Numbered from the stretch's first letter, positions 34,430 through 42,821 are shown. The stretch is 64,000 nucleotides of DNA from Microbacterium sp. CBA3102 (GCF_007954505.1 NZ_CP042412.1:1426001-1490000); one strand, 5' to 3'. Made by a program: numbers and translations. Notes: generated by a model from the sequence alone, not told the origin.

Positions 34430-35743
34430 TCACTCCGCGACCGGGAGCCCGAGATCCTTCAGCGAGGCCACGGCGGTGTCCTGCGCAGTGGTGAAGATGT
34501 CGGCGACCGTCGCCGTGCCGGCGACCGCGGCGGCGGCGGTCTCGTTCATCTTCGACAGCGTCGAGAAGCCCGGGGCGTACGGGAAGTCGGGGTTCAGGTT
34601 CTCGGTCGCCGTGCCGAGCTCGGCGAGCACATCCTGACCGCCGAACTGACGGAGCATCTTCTCGGGGGTCTCCACGTCGCCCTTGGCGGCGACGACGAGA
34701 CCCTGGGAGGCGAGGTCGTCGACCTGCGTGTTGAACCAGGCGTTGAACTCCATGGCCTCGGCGGGGTGCTCGCATCCCTTCATCACGGAGACGCCGGAGC
34801 CGCCGTCGGGGCCGCTCATCGCGCCGGCGCCGAAGTCGGGGAGCTGAGCCACACGCCACTGTCCTTCGGCCGGGGTGCCGTCGAGCGAGTCGAGGAGGAA
34901 CCCGGCCTCCCATGCCGCTCCGACATGGCCGATGAGGCTGCCGTCGTTGAGCGCGGCGGTGAAGCCTTCGCCCCAGCGCTCGGTCGCGAGCGTCTGCTTG
35001 CTGTCGAGCAGTCCCTGCCAGAATGCGGCCACACGCTCGGAGCCGTCGCCCTCGGCGTCGACCTTCCACTCGTCGCCGGCGGTGGTGAACCAGGTGTCCC
35101 CGGCCGCGGCCGACTGGGCGGAGAGCCAGTTCTGCGCCTCGTCGGGCGTGAAGGCGGTGACGTACTTGCCGGCGGCCGACGCTGTGGCGGAGTCGGCGGT
35201 GAGATCGTCCAGCGTCTTCGGGGCGTCGAGGCCCAGCGCCGTGAACTCGGCCTCGTTGTAGAAGTACACGAGGGGGCCGGTGTCCTGCGGGAGGCCCACG
35301 ATCGCGTCGCCGACCTTCATGCCGCTGAAGGCCCCGGCCGAGAAGTCGTCTTCGTACTTCTTGGCCTCGTCCGCGACGTCCTGCAGCAGTCCCTTGACGA
35401 ACAGCTGCGGCACCTCGGAGTACCCGGTCTGCGCGAGGCAGGGACCGTTGCCGGCCTTCACGTCGGTCTCGAGCTTGAGGATCATGTCGCTCGACTTGCC
35501 GTCGAACTTCGTCGCCTTCACCTGGATGTCGGGGTGATCGGCGTTCCAACGCTCGACGATCTCCGAGGTGGGGGTCATCCCTTCGCCATCGGGGAGGCGG
35601 TGCAGGTACTCGATGGTGACGGGGTCACCGCCGGCGCTGCTGTCACCGGAATCGCCGGATGAGCACGCGGCGAGGCCGAAGGCCGACACCGCACCCACCG
35701 CGACGATCGCGGCGGTGCGGGTGAAGCGAGGGGCGATTGCCAT
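34430..35743 (-). CDS. Extracellular sugar-binding lipoprotein (CUT1 type)
   Basis: 437 residues from the ATG at 35741-35743 with GAGGAGA upstream; a frame extending to 35824 lacks such a site. Lipobox GLAAC (Cys27), then a Ser/Asp/Gly linker and a family 1 extracellular solute-binding fold (SEIVERWNADHPDIQVKAT; GLPQDTGPLVYFYNEAEF; GSLIGHVGAAWEAGFLL). It should catch the sugar outside the membrane and deliver it to the MalF/MalG pair. A LacI-type operator 96-109 bases upstream of its start ties it to the GH35/GH101 regulator. Confidence 0.92.
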   Translation of the reverse strand: MAIAPRFTRTAAIVAVGAVSAFGLAACSSGDSGDSSAGGDPVTIEYLHRLPDGEGMTPTSEIVERWNADHPDIQVKATKFDGKSSDMILKLETDVKAGNGPCLAQTGYSEVPQLFVKGLLQDVADEAKKYEDDFSAGAFSGMKVGDAIVGLPQDTGPLVYFYNEAEFTALGLDAPKTLDDLTADSATASAAGKYVTAFTPDEAQNWLSAQSAAAGDTWFTTAGDEWKVDAEGDGSERVAAFWQGLLDSKQTLATERWGEGFTAALNDGSLIGHVGAAWEAGFLLDSLDGTPAEGQWRVAQLPDFGAGAMSGPDGGSGVSVMKGCEHPAEAMEFNAWFNTQVDDLASQGLVVAAKGDVETPEKMLRQFGGQDVLAELGTATENLNPDFPYAPGFSTLSKMNETAAAAVAGTATVADIFTTAQDTAVASLKDLGLPVAE

Positions 35744-35838
35744 GCTGTTCTCCTCTTCGAGGTCAGGTTCATGCGGACCGCCCTGGGCCGGGGCTGACGC
35801 CGGGGCGTCGTCGATCACAAGCACATCAAATCAGAAAA

Positions 35839-35852
35839 TGTTTGCGCTCACA
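35839..35852. promoter_or_regulatory. LacI-type operator in front of the ABC importer (site d)
   Basis: TGTTTGCGCTCACA is symmetric at TGT-N2-GCGC-N2-ACA and is the reverse complement, with one difference in 14, of the site at 24719. The distance between the two is 11 kb, so chance similarity is unlikely given position upstream of the SBP gene. Confidence 0.7.
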
Positions 35853-35937
35853 AGCCTGGGATGACGAGAACTCGGCGCAAGATGGCCTCGACAAAGGGAG
35901 CGCTGACATCACGACGGCATGCGGTCGCGGATCCTGC

Positions 35938-36759
35938 TCACCCCGCGCGGACCTCGTCGCCGACCCGGATCACACCGCCCGTGTGAGGCTGGCCGTGATC
36001 CGACGGTGTCCAGCCGGGGAGGAGCAGGCATCCGAGGGTCGGCTCCGGCTGTGCGAAGGAGCCCGTGAGGGTCGTGAGCACCGCGGCATCCCGCACGCCG
36101 GTGTCCGGGTTCGCATGGGTCGCGAGGCACCGCACGATGAGCCCGGCTGCCTGGAAGACGACGCTGCCGACGCGGACCTCCCCCGTCCAGTCGAGCTCGC
36201 TCCAGGGTGCACTGTCGTCGATCACCACGTTGGAACGGAAGCGTCGGTCGTCGACGCTCATCCCGAGGGCTTCACCCAGTGCGTGCACGCTGCCCCGGCC
36301 ATGCACCGAGACGTAGCCGCGCGGACGATCCTGAAAGCGCGAGGTCTCCCCATCGCCGACGAGCACGAGCGGGAGTCGACCGGGCCGCCGGAGGCGACGG
36401 CCTTCGGGGCTCGCCAGAACGAACTCGGTCAGGGCTGCGGTCAGCTCACGCCGACCATCGTCGTCGAGTCCTGCCTCGACGAGCACCGTGCCGGAGTGTT
36501 CGATCCGCACGCGCCGTGTCTCGTCGTCATATCCGGTGCGCAGGGCGGCGAGAGCGGGGAAGTCCTGAAGCGCGAGTCCCTTGGATTTGGGCCAGTAGTC
36601 CAGGCCGTCCCGGTCTTCCGGCACGGCGGCATCCGCGAACCGGAACGCCAGAACGCGGTCTCCGGCGATCCGGCCGTCGGCTTGCACGGTCAGGGCGTCG
36701 CGGCGCTCGGGGGTGAGCCCCTTGATCGGGTGACGGTAGAGGGCGACGACGCGGGCCAT
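35938..36759 (-). CDS. MOSC domain-containing protein
   Basis: 273 residues. The N-terminal beta-barrel opening (VVALYRHPIKGLTPERRDAL) and C-terminal MOSC domain are present, including the conserved Cys211 in VRCLATHANPDTG, which in MOSC proteins handles sulfur or the molybdenum cofactor. Related proteins (YiiM/YcbX, mARC) take part in Mo-dependent reduction of N-hydroxylated compounds. No molybdenum genes are nearby, so the specific reaction is open. Likely monocistronic. Confidence 0.88.
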   Translation of the reverse strand: MARVVALYRHPIKGLTPERRDALTVQADGRIAGDRVLAFRFADAAVPEDRDGLDYWPKSKGLALQDFPALAALRTGYDDETRRVRIEHSGTVLVEAGLDDDGRRELTAALTEFVLASPEGRRLRRPGRLPLVLVGDGETSRFQDRPRGYVSVHGRGSVHALGEALGMSVDDRRFRSNVVIDDSAPWSELDWTGEVRVGSVVFQAAGLIVRCLATHANPDTGVRDAAVLTTLTGSFAQPEPTLGCLLLPGWTPSDHGQPHTGGVIRVGDEVRAG

Positions 36760-36846
36760 GAGGAGATCTTCTCAGGTGCCGACACCCGCGCATGACGGAC
36801 AGCGCTCCGTCGCCGAGGATCACCTCACAGGCGGCGGGCATGACGA

Positions 36847-36871
36847 AACACCCGCATGGCCTGCGGGTGTT
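36847..36871 (-). terminator. Hairpin terminator after the DUF3073 gene
   Basis: AACACCCGCA and TGCGGGTGTT (10 bp, perfect) enclose a five-base loop; on the minus strand the stem runs into GTGTTTCG. It begins about 18 bases after the DUF3073 stop and also faces the divergent MOSC promoter region. Confidence 0.7.
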
Positions 36872-36888
36872 CGAAACAGATCAGGCGG

Positions 36889-37074
36889 TCAGGCCTTCTC
36901 TAGTTCGTCCTCGTCTTCGTCGGCATAGTCATCCGCCCACTTGTCGACATATGCGTCTTCGTCGGTCGGGTGACCCAGCTCGCGCTCGAGAGCGGAGTAG
37001 TTCACCGACGGACTGTACGCCTTGAGTTCGCGGGCGATCTTGGTGTGTTTCGCCTTCTGACGGCCACGGCCCAT
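36889..37074 (-). CDS. DUF3073 family protein
   Basis: 61 residues from the ATG at 37072-37074 (GAGGGGG upstream). MGRGRQKAKHTKIARELKAY followed by a short middle and an Asp/Glu-rich tail (YADEDEDELEKA) is the standard form of DUF3073, a small basic-to-acidic protein conserved across actinobacteria. Its function is unknown to me. The 5-prime region holds a small ACCGGC/GCCGGT hairpin at 37135-37151. Confidence 0.92.
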   Translation of the reverse strand: MGRGRQKAKHTKIARELKAYSPSVNYSALERELGHPTDEDAYVDKWADDYADEDEDELEKA

Positions 37075-37224
37075 GCGCGAGACCCCCTCACGAGTTAAGC
37101 GGCGGGATTCGAGGCCCGCGGCATTTTTCACGACACCGGCCTGAAGCCGGTAAGAGTAGCATTCAGAATAGCACGCGGGTAAGACGCTCTGGCCTAAGCC
37201 AGACCGGTGAAGGGAACGATCTTC

Positions 37225-37767
37225 ATGACCGACGACACCTCCACTCCGTCCGACGAGGCCGCACAGAACGCGGCATTGCAGAAAGCCGTCATCGTCGGCA
37301 TGCAACCGGGCCAGGACCGACACGTGATCGATGAGGCCGTGAGATACGCGCGTCTGCTGAGCGCGCCGCTCGTCGTCGCGCACGTCGATGTCACGCGTTT
37401 CGTGACCTACGAGGACCCGGACGGGTACGTGCACTCGGCGCCGATCGACATCAACTTCGATGCGGGTGCCGCGGAGTTCGAAGCGGTCGAGGCCGAAGCT
37501 GCGAGGTTGCTCGCCGGCGCGGACATCACCTGGACCGCCCGCCAGCTCGTCGGGGATCCGGCCCTGGCGATCAAGCAACTCGCCAACAAGCTGGATGCGC
37601 AGCTGATCGTCGTCGGCACGCGCAAGCGCGGCATCGGCGAATCGATCAGGGAGTTCTTCACCGGCTCGGTCGCAGCGCGCCTCGCCCACCGGCAGCATCG
37701 CTCGATCCTGGTCGTGCCCCTCGGTGAGACGGTGCCCGATGACCAGAAGGAGATCTGGCCGGAGTGA
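37225..37767 (+). CDS. Universal stress protein
   Basis: 180 residues from ATG 37225, with AGGGAA about ten bases upstream; GTG 37207 would add six residues and is the alternative. A single UspA domain from about residue 18: KAVIVGMQPGQDRHVIDEAVRYA, and the ATP-binding tail VVGTRKRGIGESIREFF-T-GSVAARLAHRQHRSILVVP, which fits G-x2-G-x9-G(S/T). Such proteins are ATP-binding modulators of stress physiology. It is divergent from DUF3073 and is followed by a 76-bp palindrome. Confidence 0.9.
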   Translation: MTDDTSTPSDEAAQNAALQKAVIVGMQPGQDRHVIDEAVRYARLLSAPLVVAHVDVTRFVTYEDPDGYVHSAPIDINFDAGAAEFEAVEAEAARLLAGADITWTARQLVGDPALAIKQLANKLDAQLIVVGTRKRGIGESIREFFTGSVAARLAHRQHRSILVVPLGETVPDDQKEIWPE

Positions 37768-37773
37768 CGCGGC

Positions 37774-37849
37774 GACACCCCTCCTGACCGTCGACGCCCC
37801 CTCGCATTCCCGGGAATGCGAGGGGGCGTCGACGATCAGAGGGGGTGTC
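37774..37849. repeat. 76-bp palindrome without a loop (38-bp arms)
   Basis: The sequence is symmetric about the junction 37811/37812 (TTCCC|GGGAA). The inner 23 bp of each arm (with GTCGACGCCCCCTCGC) are perfect, and the outer 15 bp have three mismatches. It starts six bases after the universal stress protein stop and ends 36 bases before the convergent PadR stop, so a two-way terminator is plausible. A related element is at 55703-55782. Confidence 0.85.
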
Positions 37850-37885
37850 GAGCATCGGTGGGGGCGATGCGGGGGCGATGCGGGG

Positions 37886-38512
37886 TCAGGATCCGCGGAC
37901 GCTGAGGGCTGCCGTCACGTTGCGGGCGGCCTCGTCGAGCGCCGTCTCGAGCTCGGTGACGACGGATGACGACAGGGTGCCGCCCTTGGCGAGGTGGGTA
38001 CGCAGATCGGTCCGCACCCGGGCGCGGAAAGCGTTGACCACGGCATCCGCTCGGTGCATCTCCTCTCGACTGAGGAGTCGGGAGTCGTCGCTCTCCGTGC
38101 GCGGCCGGCTCTTCGCGGCCGAGCGTTCACCCTTCTCGGCAGCGGCGAGGTCGGCGCGGAGGCTCTTCATCGCGTCCTGGACGCTCTGGCGCACTTCACT
38201 GGCGATCAGGCGCACGGAGTCCGTGATCCCGGCCTCGATCCCGGCGAGGTCACCCTCCCGCGAGGCGAGCTCCGCGCGGCCGGCTTCGGTGATCGAGTAG
38301 ATCGTGGTGCGGCCGTCGACGGTCTTCGTGACCAGGCCCTCCTCCTCGAGCTTCGCCAGGCGCGGGTAGATGGTCCCGGCGCTGGGCGTGTAGGTGCCGC
38401 CGGTGCGGTCGGTGAGCGACTGGATGATGCCGTAGCCGTGCTGCGGCGCCTCGGCGAGGAGCGACAGCAGGTACAGACGGAGGTCGCCGTGCGAGAAGAC
38501 GGCCGGGGTCAT
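37886..38512 (-). CDS. PadR family transcriptional regulator
   Basis: 208 residues from the ATG at 38510-38512, overlapping the DUF4097 stop by four bases. PadR winged helix at residues 8-80 (LRLYLLSLLAEAPQHGYGI, then TPSAGTIYPRLAKLEEEGLV and a DGRTTIYSIT wing). The C-terminal half is long, helical and charged, typical of the longer PadR subfamily. It is co-transcribed with the DUF4097 gene and a perfect inverted repeat upstream at 39371-39412 is its likely operator. Confidence 0.92.
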   Translation of the reverse strand: MTPAVFSHGDLRLYLLSLLAEAPQHGYGIIQSLTDRTGGTYTPSAGTIYPRLAKLEEEGLVTKTVDGRTTIYSITEAGRAELASREGDLAGIEAGITDSVRLIASEVRQSVQDAMKSLRADLAAAEKGERSAAKSRPRTESDDSRLLSREEMHRADAVVNAFRARVRTDLRTHLAKGGTLSSSVVTELETALDEAARNVTAALSVRGS

Positions 38513-39348
38513 GCTTCCCACTCCTCGTCGTCGGTGATGGAGGCCGGGGTGCGGCGGAGGACGGTGACGCCACCGGAGACGGAGTTCGCGCGCAGGTCGA
38601 CGAAGCGCCCGGCGAGCTCCCCCGTGGTGCCGGTGTAGTTGCTGGGGCCCGAGGTGCTGCGCTCGATCCCGTCGATGAGCAGTCGACCGCTCAGGGACCG
38701 GATGACGTAGTTCGCGGCGAGTGACTCGTCGAGGCGCACCGTGGTGCCGCCGGAGACCGAGTTGACGTTGATGGTGTTCACGTCGCCGGCCGCATCCACG
38801 AGCGTCGAGCCCGAGACGATGTCGACCGTCGCCTTGCGCACGGCCCCGGTGACGGCGACATCGCCGGAGACGCTGTTGGCGCTGATCGAACCGGTGAGTC
38901 CGCGCACCTGCACATCGCCGGAGACGGAGTTGACGGTGAGGTCGCCGATCAGGGTGTCGACGATGATGTCGCCGGACACGGTGTTCAGGCGTGCGTCGTT
39001 GCGGATGCCCGAGACCAGGGCACCGGCACTGACCACGCCGAGGGTCAGGGCGATCGAGCGGGGGACCGCCACGCTCACCTCGGCGCGGGGGCCACCGGAG
39101 CCGAAGTTGCGGAACACCTCGAGGAAGTTGTCCCAGCCCAACTGCGGGTGGTCGATCTCGACCTCGCCGTCGTGGGACTCGATACGGAGGTCTTTGGTGG
39201 TGACACCGTGCACCTCGATGCGGATGCCGGGTTCGTCGTGGGCGATGACATCCACCTGTCCGCCGACCAGGCCCACCTTGAGGCGGGTGACGGACTCGAT
39301 GTCGATGACGCGTTCCTCGCCCGGGGCGATGAGCCACTTCTCGGTCAT
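38509..39348 (-). CDS. DUF4097 family beta-strand repeat protein
   Basis: 279 residues from the ATG at 39346-39348, preceded by CAGGAGAAG. Repeating short strands with NSVSGD/NTVSGD-type turns (about residues 120-270) form the adhesin-like beta-helix seen in DUF4097 proteins. No signal peptide or anchor is visible, so it is probably cytoplasmic or membrane-associated. It is a regular partner of PadR regulators in actinobacteria; its own role is not established. Confidence 0.88.
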   Translation of the reverse strand: MTEKWLIAPGEERVIDIESVTRLKVGLVGGQVDVIAHDEPGIRIEVHGVTTKDLRIESHDGEVEIDHPQLGWDNFLEVFRNFGSGGPRAEVSVAVPRSIALTLGVVSAGALVSGIRNDARLNTVSGDIIVDTLIGDLTVNSVSGDVQVRGLTGSISANSVSGDVAVTGAVRKATVDIVSGSTLVDAAGDVNTINVNSVSGGTTVRLDESLAANYVIRSLSGRLLIDGIERSTSGPSNYTGTTGELAGRFVDLRANSVSGGVTVLRRTPASITDDEEWEA

Positions 39349-39370
39349 GTGCTTCTCCTGTGTGAGTGTT

Positions 39371-39412
39371 CGAGATATATCGTGTGTTGCCACAGTAACA
39401 CGATATATCTCG
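39371..39412. promoter_or_regulatory. Perfect inverted repeat, probable PadR operator
   Basis: CGAGATATATCGTGT at 39371-39385 and its exact complement at 39398-39412 are separated by 12 bases. Each half also contains the small palindrome GATATATC. It is the only AT-rich patch in the neighbourhood and lies 23 bases upstream of the DUF4097 start. Confidence 0.75.
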
Positions 39413-39495
39413 ACATTGTCAACCCCCGCGCGTCCGTCGGAGGGTCGATGGGCCGAGCGGTAGTCTTCGACGGAAGGACTTCGAGGGGAGAAGAT

Positions 39496-40158
39496 GTGGC
39501 CGGGCGATCGACGAAGCAGCCCATCGCCGACCGAATGTACGAGGTGCTGCTGCACCAGTTCATGTCGGGGGAGCGGGCGGCGGGGCAGAGCCTGAACATC
39601 GGTGCCCTGTCACGCGAGCTGGATGTCAGTCAGACGCCCCTGCGTGAGGCCCTGGCGCGGCTGGAGCACACCGGACTCGTCCAGCGCGAGGCGCTGCGGG
39701 GCTACCGCGTGGCCCCGGTCATGACGCGGGAAGAGGTGGAGCAGCTCGGCGAGGCCCGTGTGCTCCTGGAGCCCCGTCTCGCCTACGAAGCCGCGCAGCG
39801 GACGACCCCCGAATTCCTGGAGGGTCTGCGCGAGGCGGTGGAGGACTTCCGGCGCTCGGCCGAGGTCGCCGACACCGAGACTGAAGGCTTCGACCTCTAC
39901 TGGCGCAGCGATGCGCGCTTCCACATGATGATCGCCGCGCAGTCCGGCAACGCCTTCCTGGAGCTGTCCTATGCGGCGCTCGGCGGGCAGATCCAGCGGT
40001 TCCGCCTGTTCTCGAAGTTCGGGCGCACGGGAGCGGTGAGTGCGGCGCCGGAGCACGATGCGGTCTACCAGGCGATCGTGGCCGGTGATGCCGAGGGCGC
40101 GGCCGACGCGATGCGCCACCACATCATCGGTGCCACCGAGCGGCTTCTGAACGCCTGA
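39496..40158 (+). CDS. GntR family transcriptional regulator (FadR/FCD subfamily)
   Basis: 220 residues from GTG 39496, which follows AGGGGAGAAG; ATG 39448 would add 16 residues and is the alternative. A TAGTCT -10-like element at about 39461 favours the later start. Residues 5-75: winged helix with SLNIGALSRELDVSQTPLREALARLEHTGLV. Residues 80-215: FCD ligand domain with the metal-ligand pattern Asp/His around DARFHMMIAAQSGN and the His in MRHHIIGAT. FCD regulators often sense organic or sugar acids. It stands directly before the acid-sugar gene island and probably controls it. Confidence 0.9.
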   Translation: MAGRSTKQPIADRMYEVLLHQFMSGERAAGQSLNIGALSRELDVSQTPLREALARLEHTGLVQREALRGYRVAPVMTREEVEQLGEARVLLEPRLAYEAAQRTTPEFLEGLREAVEDFRRSAEVADTETEGFDLYWRSDARFHMMIAAQSGNAFLELSYAALGGQIQRFRLFSKFGRTGAVSAAPEHDAVYQAIVAGDAEGAADAMRHHIIGATERLLNA

Positions 40159-40210
40159 ACGGCGAGCGGTTCCGCGAAGGAGGCGACCTGTCGCCCCTGG
40201 AGGGATTGCG

Positions 40211-40221
40211 CTATACTATTT
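40211..40221. promoter_or_regulatory. TATACT element shared with 48292 (promoter and/or GntR site)
   Basis: CTATACTATTT matches CTATACTATAG at 48292 in 9 of 11 bases. TATACT could simply be a strong -10 element; the shared flanks also fit a regulator site. It lies 27 bases before the start of the metallo-hydrolase gene. Confidence 0.45.
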
Positions 40222-40248
40222 TTTGTGAGCGCGCAGAGTGAGGGCACC

Positions 40249-41022
40249 ATGTCGACGTCGACGACCGGATCCGCCGGACCGTCCGGATACGTCGCACGTC
40301 CGCTCGTCGAGGGCTTCCCCGGTAAGTCGAGTTCGCACGGCGCCTTCGGATGGAGCAGCCTGTGGCTGCTCGATGACGGGGTGCGACGCGTGCTGGTCGA
40401 TGCCGGACAGCCCGCGTACATCCCCCTCATCCATGCCGGCCTCGAGCGATACGGTCTGACCACGGACGACGTGACCGACGTGCTGCTGACGCACATGCAC
40501 TGGGATCACGTCTCGAACTTCCCGATGTTCGCCAACGCCACGACCTGGGTGGGGGAGCGCGAGCTGCGCTGGGCGGCCGAGCAGCCGTCCGGGACCCCCT
40601 TCCTTCCCGACCTCCACGTGCAGGAGCTTCTTCGCCGCACGGATCGGGTCGGACGGATGGCGGCGGGCCAGGAAGTGCTCCCCGGCATCCATGCCGTCGA
40701 CAGCGCAGGGCATACCCCGCACCACCTCGCGTTCTATCTCGAGCGTGCGGACGAGAAGCGCGTCTTCGCCGGGGATGCGGTCAAGAATCTGTACGAACTC
40801 GCCTCGGGGCGGGTCGACTCGACGCTCGATGCGGACGCCAGCGCGGCCACAATCGTCGCGATGCGCTCACTGCTGACCGACACCGGAGCCAGCCTCGTAC
40901 CCGGACACGACGTCGAATTGCGGTGGGAGGACGGCGAGGCACACCGCCGACGCCCCGCGGGAGCCGCGATCGGCTTCTTCGCCGATGCTTCCACGGGTGA
41001 AGAGGACCGCAGCATCGGCTGA
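40249..41022 (+). CDS. Metallo-beta-lactamase-fold hydrolase, possible lactonase
   Basis: 257 residues from ATG 40249 (GAGGGC upstream); a GTG at 40225 is the alternative. The zinc motif THMHWDH (His82, His84, Asp86, His87), the later His in DSAGHTPHH, Asp in FAGDAVKN and His in VPGHDVEL make a complete binuclear site. The family includes quorum-sensing lactonases and other hydrolases. As first gene before a uronate-dehydrogenase-like gene, it is a good candidate for opening the aldarolactone that such a dehydrogenase makes; this is inference. Confidence 0.85.
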   Translation: MSTSTTGSAGPSGYVARPLVEGFPGKSSSHGAFGWSSLWLLDDGVRRVLVDAGQPAYIPLIHAGLERYGLTTDDVTDVLLTHMHWDHVSNFPMFANATTWVGERELRWAAEQPSGTPFLPDLHVQELLRRTDRVGRMAAGQEVLPGIHAVDSAGHTPHHLAFYLERADEKRVFAGDAVKNLYELASGRVDSTLDADASAATIVAMRSLLTDTGASLVPGHDVELRWEDGEAHRRRPAGAAIGFFADASTGEEDRSIG

Positions 41023-41046
41023 CCGCCGAGTGCGCACGAGAGGACG

Positions 41047-41835
41047 ATGATGACGACAGTGCTGTACACCGGTGGGACCGGGCGCATGGGGCGGGTGATC
41101 CGCGAGGGGCTCGCCTCCCGCTACGACCGCGTCGTGCTGTTCGCGCGGACCGACACCGATGAGTCGCTCTTCCCCGGCGAAGAGGTCGTGATCGGTGACC
41201 TCGCCGACCTCGACGCGCTCACGGCGGCGGCGGAGGGTGTGGACGTGATCGTGCACCTCGGCGGGATCGCGGACGAAGCGCCGTTCGAGGAGATCCGCCG
41301 CGTGAACATCGACGGCACCTACCACGTCTACGAAGCAGCGCGACGGGCCGGTGTGCGTCGTGTCGTCTACGCCAGCTCCAACCACGTCGTCGGTTTCCAT
41401 CCCGCGGAGGAGGTGCTGGACGAGAGCGCATCGCTGCGTCCGGACACCTTCTACGGGGTCTCGAAGGCATTCGGTGAGGCCCTCGCCAGCCTGTACCACG
41501 ACAAGTGGGGGGTCGAGTCGGTGCTCGTCCGCATCGGCACCTTCCGTCCGGAGCCCGAGGACAGGCGCCAGCTCGCGCTCTGGCTCAGCTGGCGCGACGG
41601 GGTCGAGCTCTTCCGTTGTGCGATCGAGAGCGCCCCGGTGGGCTGCGCGGTCGTCTACGGCTGCTCGGCCAACACCGGCCGCTGGTGGAACGGTGACGCG
41701 GGATGGGCGGCGATCGGCTACGTGCCCCGCGACGATGCCGCCGACCACACCGACGGCGTGGACTTCTCCGCTCCGGCACCCACTCTGCACGGCGGTGCTT
41801 TCGCCGCCCCCGACTACGAAGGAGGGATCTGGTGA
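41047..41835 (+). CDS. NAD-dependent uronate-dehydrogenase-like enzyme (extended SDR)
   Basis: 262 residues. Rossmann motif TGGTGRMG at residues 8-15 and catalytic Tyr136/Lys140 in YGVSK. YASSNHVVGFHP, RPDTFYGVSKAFGEAL, RIGTFRPEPEDRRQLALWLSWRD and VVYGCSANTGRWW closely follow bacterial uronate dehydrogenases, which oxidise glucuronate or galacturonate at C1 to an aldarolactone with NAD. The first of two adjacent ATGs is used. Its stop overlaps the next start (GTGA); six such overlaps run to 46821. Confidence 0.85.
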   Translation: MMTTVLYTGGTGRMGRVIREGLASRYDRVVLFARTDTDESLFPGEEVVIGDLADLDALTAAAEGVDVIVHLGGIADEAPFEEIRRVNIDGTYHVYEAARRAGVRRVVYASSNHVVGFHPAEEVLDESASLRPDTFYGVSKAFGEALASLYHDKWGVESVLVRIGTFRPEPEDRRQLALWLSWRDGVELFRCAIESAPVGCAVVYGCSANTGRWWNGDAGWAAIGYVPRDDAADHTDGVDFSAPAPTLHGGAFAAPDYEGGIW

Positions 41836-42821
41836 CATCGCCCGAATCCCAGGATGTGCTGATCACCACCGCGTTCCTCGAACCCGGCGACGAGGTCGAC
41901 CGGATGCTGCGCGGCGCAGGACTCACGACTCGGCATGAGCCGGAACTCGAACGCCTCTCCGCCGAGGAACGGGCCCGGGCGCTCTCGGGCGTCCGCGCGA
42001 TCATCGCCGGCACCCGCCCGCTGGGCGAGGAGGAGTTCGCGCAGGCCCCCGCGCTGCGCATGATCGTGCGCACGGGCGTCGGCTACGACAGCGTCGACGT
42101 GGGTGCGGCGACGGCACGCCGAGTTCCCGTGTGCGTCACCCCCGGCGCCAACCGTCAGGCGGTCGCGGAGCACGTCTTCGCCCTGGCGCTCGCCTGTGCC
42201 CGGCGCATCCCCGAGAACATCAGCAACCTCGCGGCGGGCACCTGGCAGCAGCTCACCGGACGGGAGCTGCGGGGAGCGACTCTCGGAATCCTCGGGCTGG
42301 GCTCGATCGGAAAGGCGGTCGCGACGATCGCCGCGGGCTTCGGGATGAAGATCGTCGCGTACGATCCGTACTTCGACGAGGGCTTCGCCGCGGCCAACGG
42401 CATCCGTCGGCTCGAACTCGAGGATCTGCTCCGAGAAGCCGACTTCGTCACGCTGCACCTGTTCCTCGACGAGACGACCCGGAACCTCCTCGACGCCTCT
42501 CGCCTCGCTCTGATGAAGCCCGACGCGGTGCTGATCAACACCGCGCGCGGCGGCATCATCGACGAGGACGCCCTGGTCGACGCCGTCCGCGACGGGCGCA
42601 TCGGCGCCGCCGCTCTCGACGTCTTCGCGGACGAGCCGCTGGGGGCATCGAGCCCGCTCCTGCACACCCCCGGCATCCTCGCCACGACGCACGTCGCGGG
42701 CGCGACCCGCGAGGCCCGTGGCGAGTCCGGTCGCATGGCCGCGCGCAACGTGATCGCGACTCTCCGCGGTCAGGCTCCCGAGTTCGTGGTGAACCCCGAC
42801 TACGACGCGGTGACCGCATGA
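41832..42821 (+). CDS. D-2-hydroxyacid dehydrogenase family protein
   Basis: 329 residues from GTG 41832. NAD-binding GLGSIG (155-160) and the catalytic triad Arg239 (NTARGG), Glu268 (DVFADEP) and His287 (TTHVAG) are all present. Family members interconvert 2-hydroxy and 2-oxo acids, and the phosphoglycerate dehydrogenase-like branch fits best. In the usual OtnK pathway the oxidation of a four-carbon acid sugar is done by LtnD, a 3-hydroxyisobutyrate-dehydrogenase relative; here this unrelated enzyme may take that part or act on another position. Overlaps both neighbours by four bases. Confidence 0.9.
   Translation: MTSPESQDVLITTAFLEPGDEVDRMLRGAGLTTRHEPELERLSAEERARALSGVRAIIAGTRPLGEEEFAQAPALRMIVRTGVGYDSVDVGAATARRVPVCVTPGANRQAVAEHVFALALACARRIPENISNLAAGTWQQLTGRELRGATLGILGLGSIGKAVATIAAGFGMKIVAYDPYFDEGFAAANGIRRLELEDLLREADFVTLHLFLDETTRNLLDASRLALMKPDAVLINTARGGIIDEDALVDAVRDGRIGAAALDVFADEPLGASSPLLHTPGILATTHVAGATREARGESGRMAARNVIATLRGQAPEFVVNPDYDAVTA

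Noticed and set aside
36760..36888. Possible small gene between MOSC and DUF3073
   Set aside because: No frame with start, ribosome-binding site and coding bias; the region holds only a terminator hairpin.
37095..37125. Second T-arm-like stretch (CCTCGAATCCCG on the minus strand)
   Set aside because: The loop is of wrong size and the remainder of a tRNA is absent.
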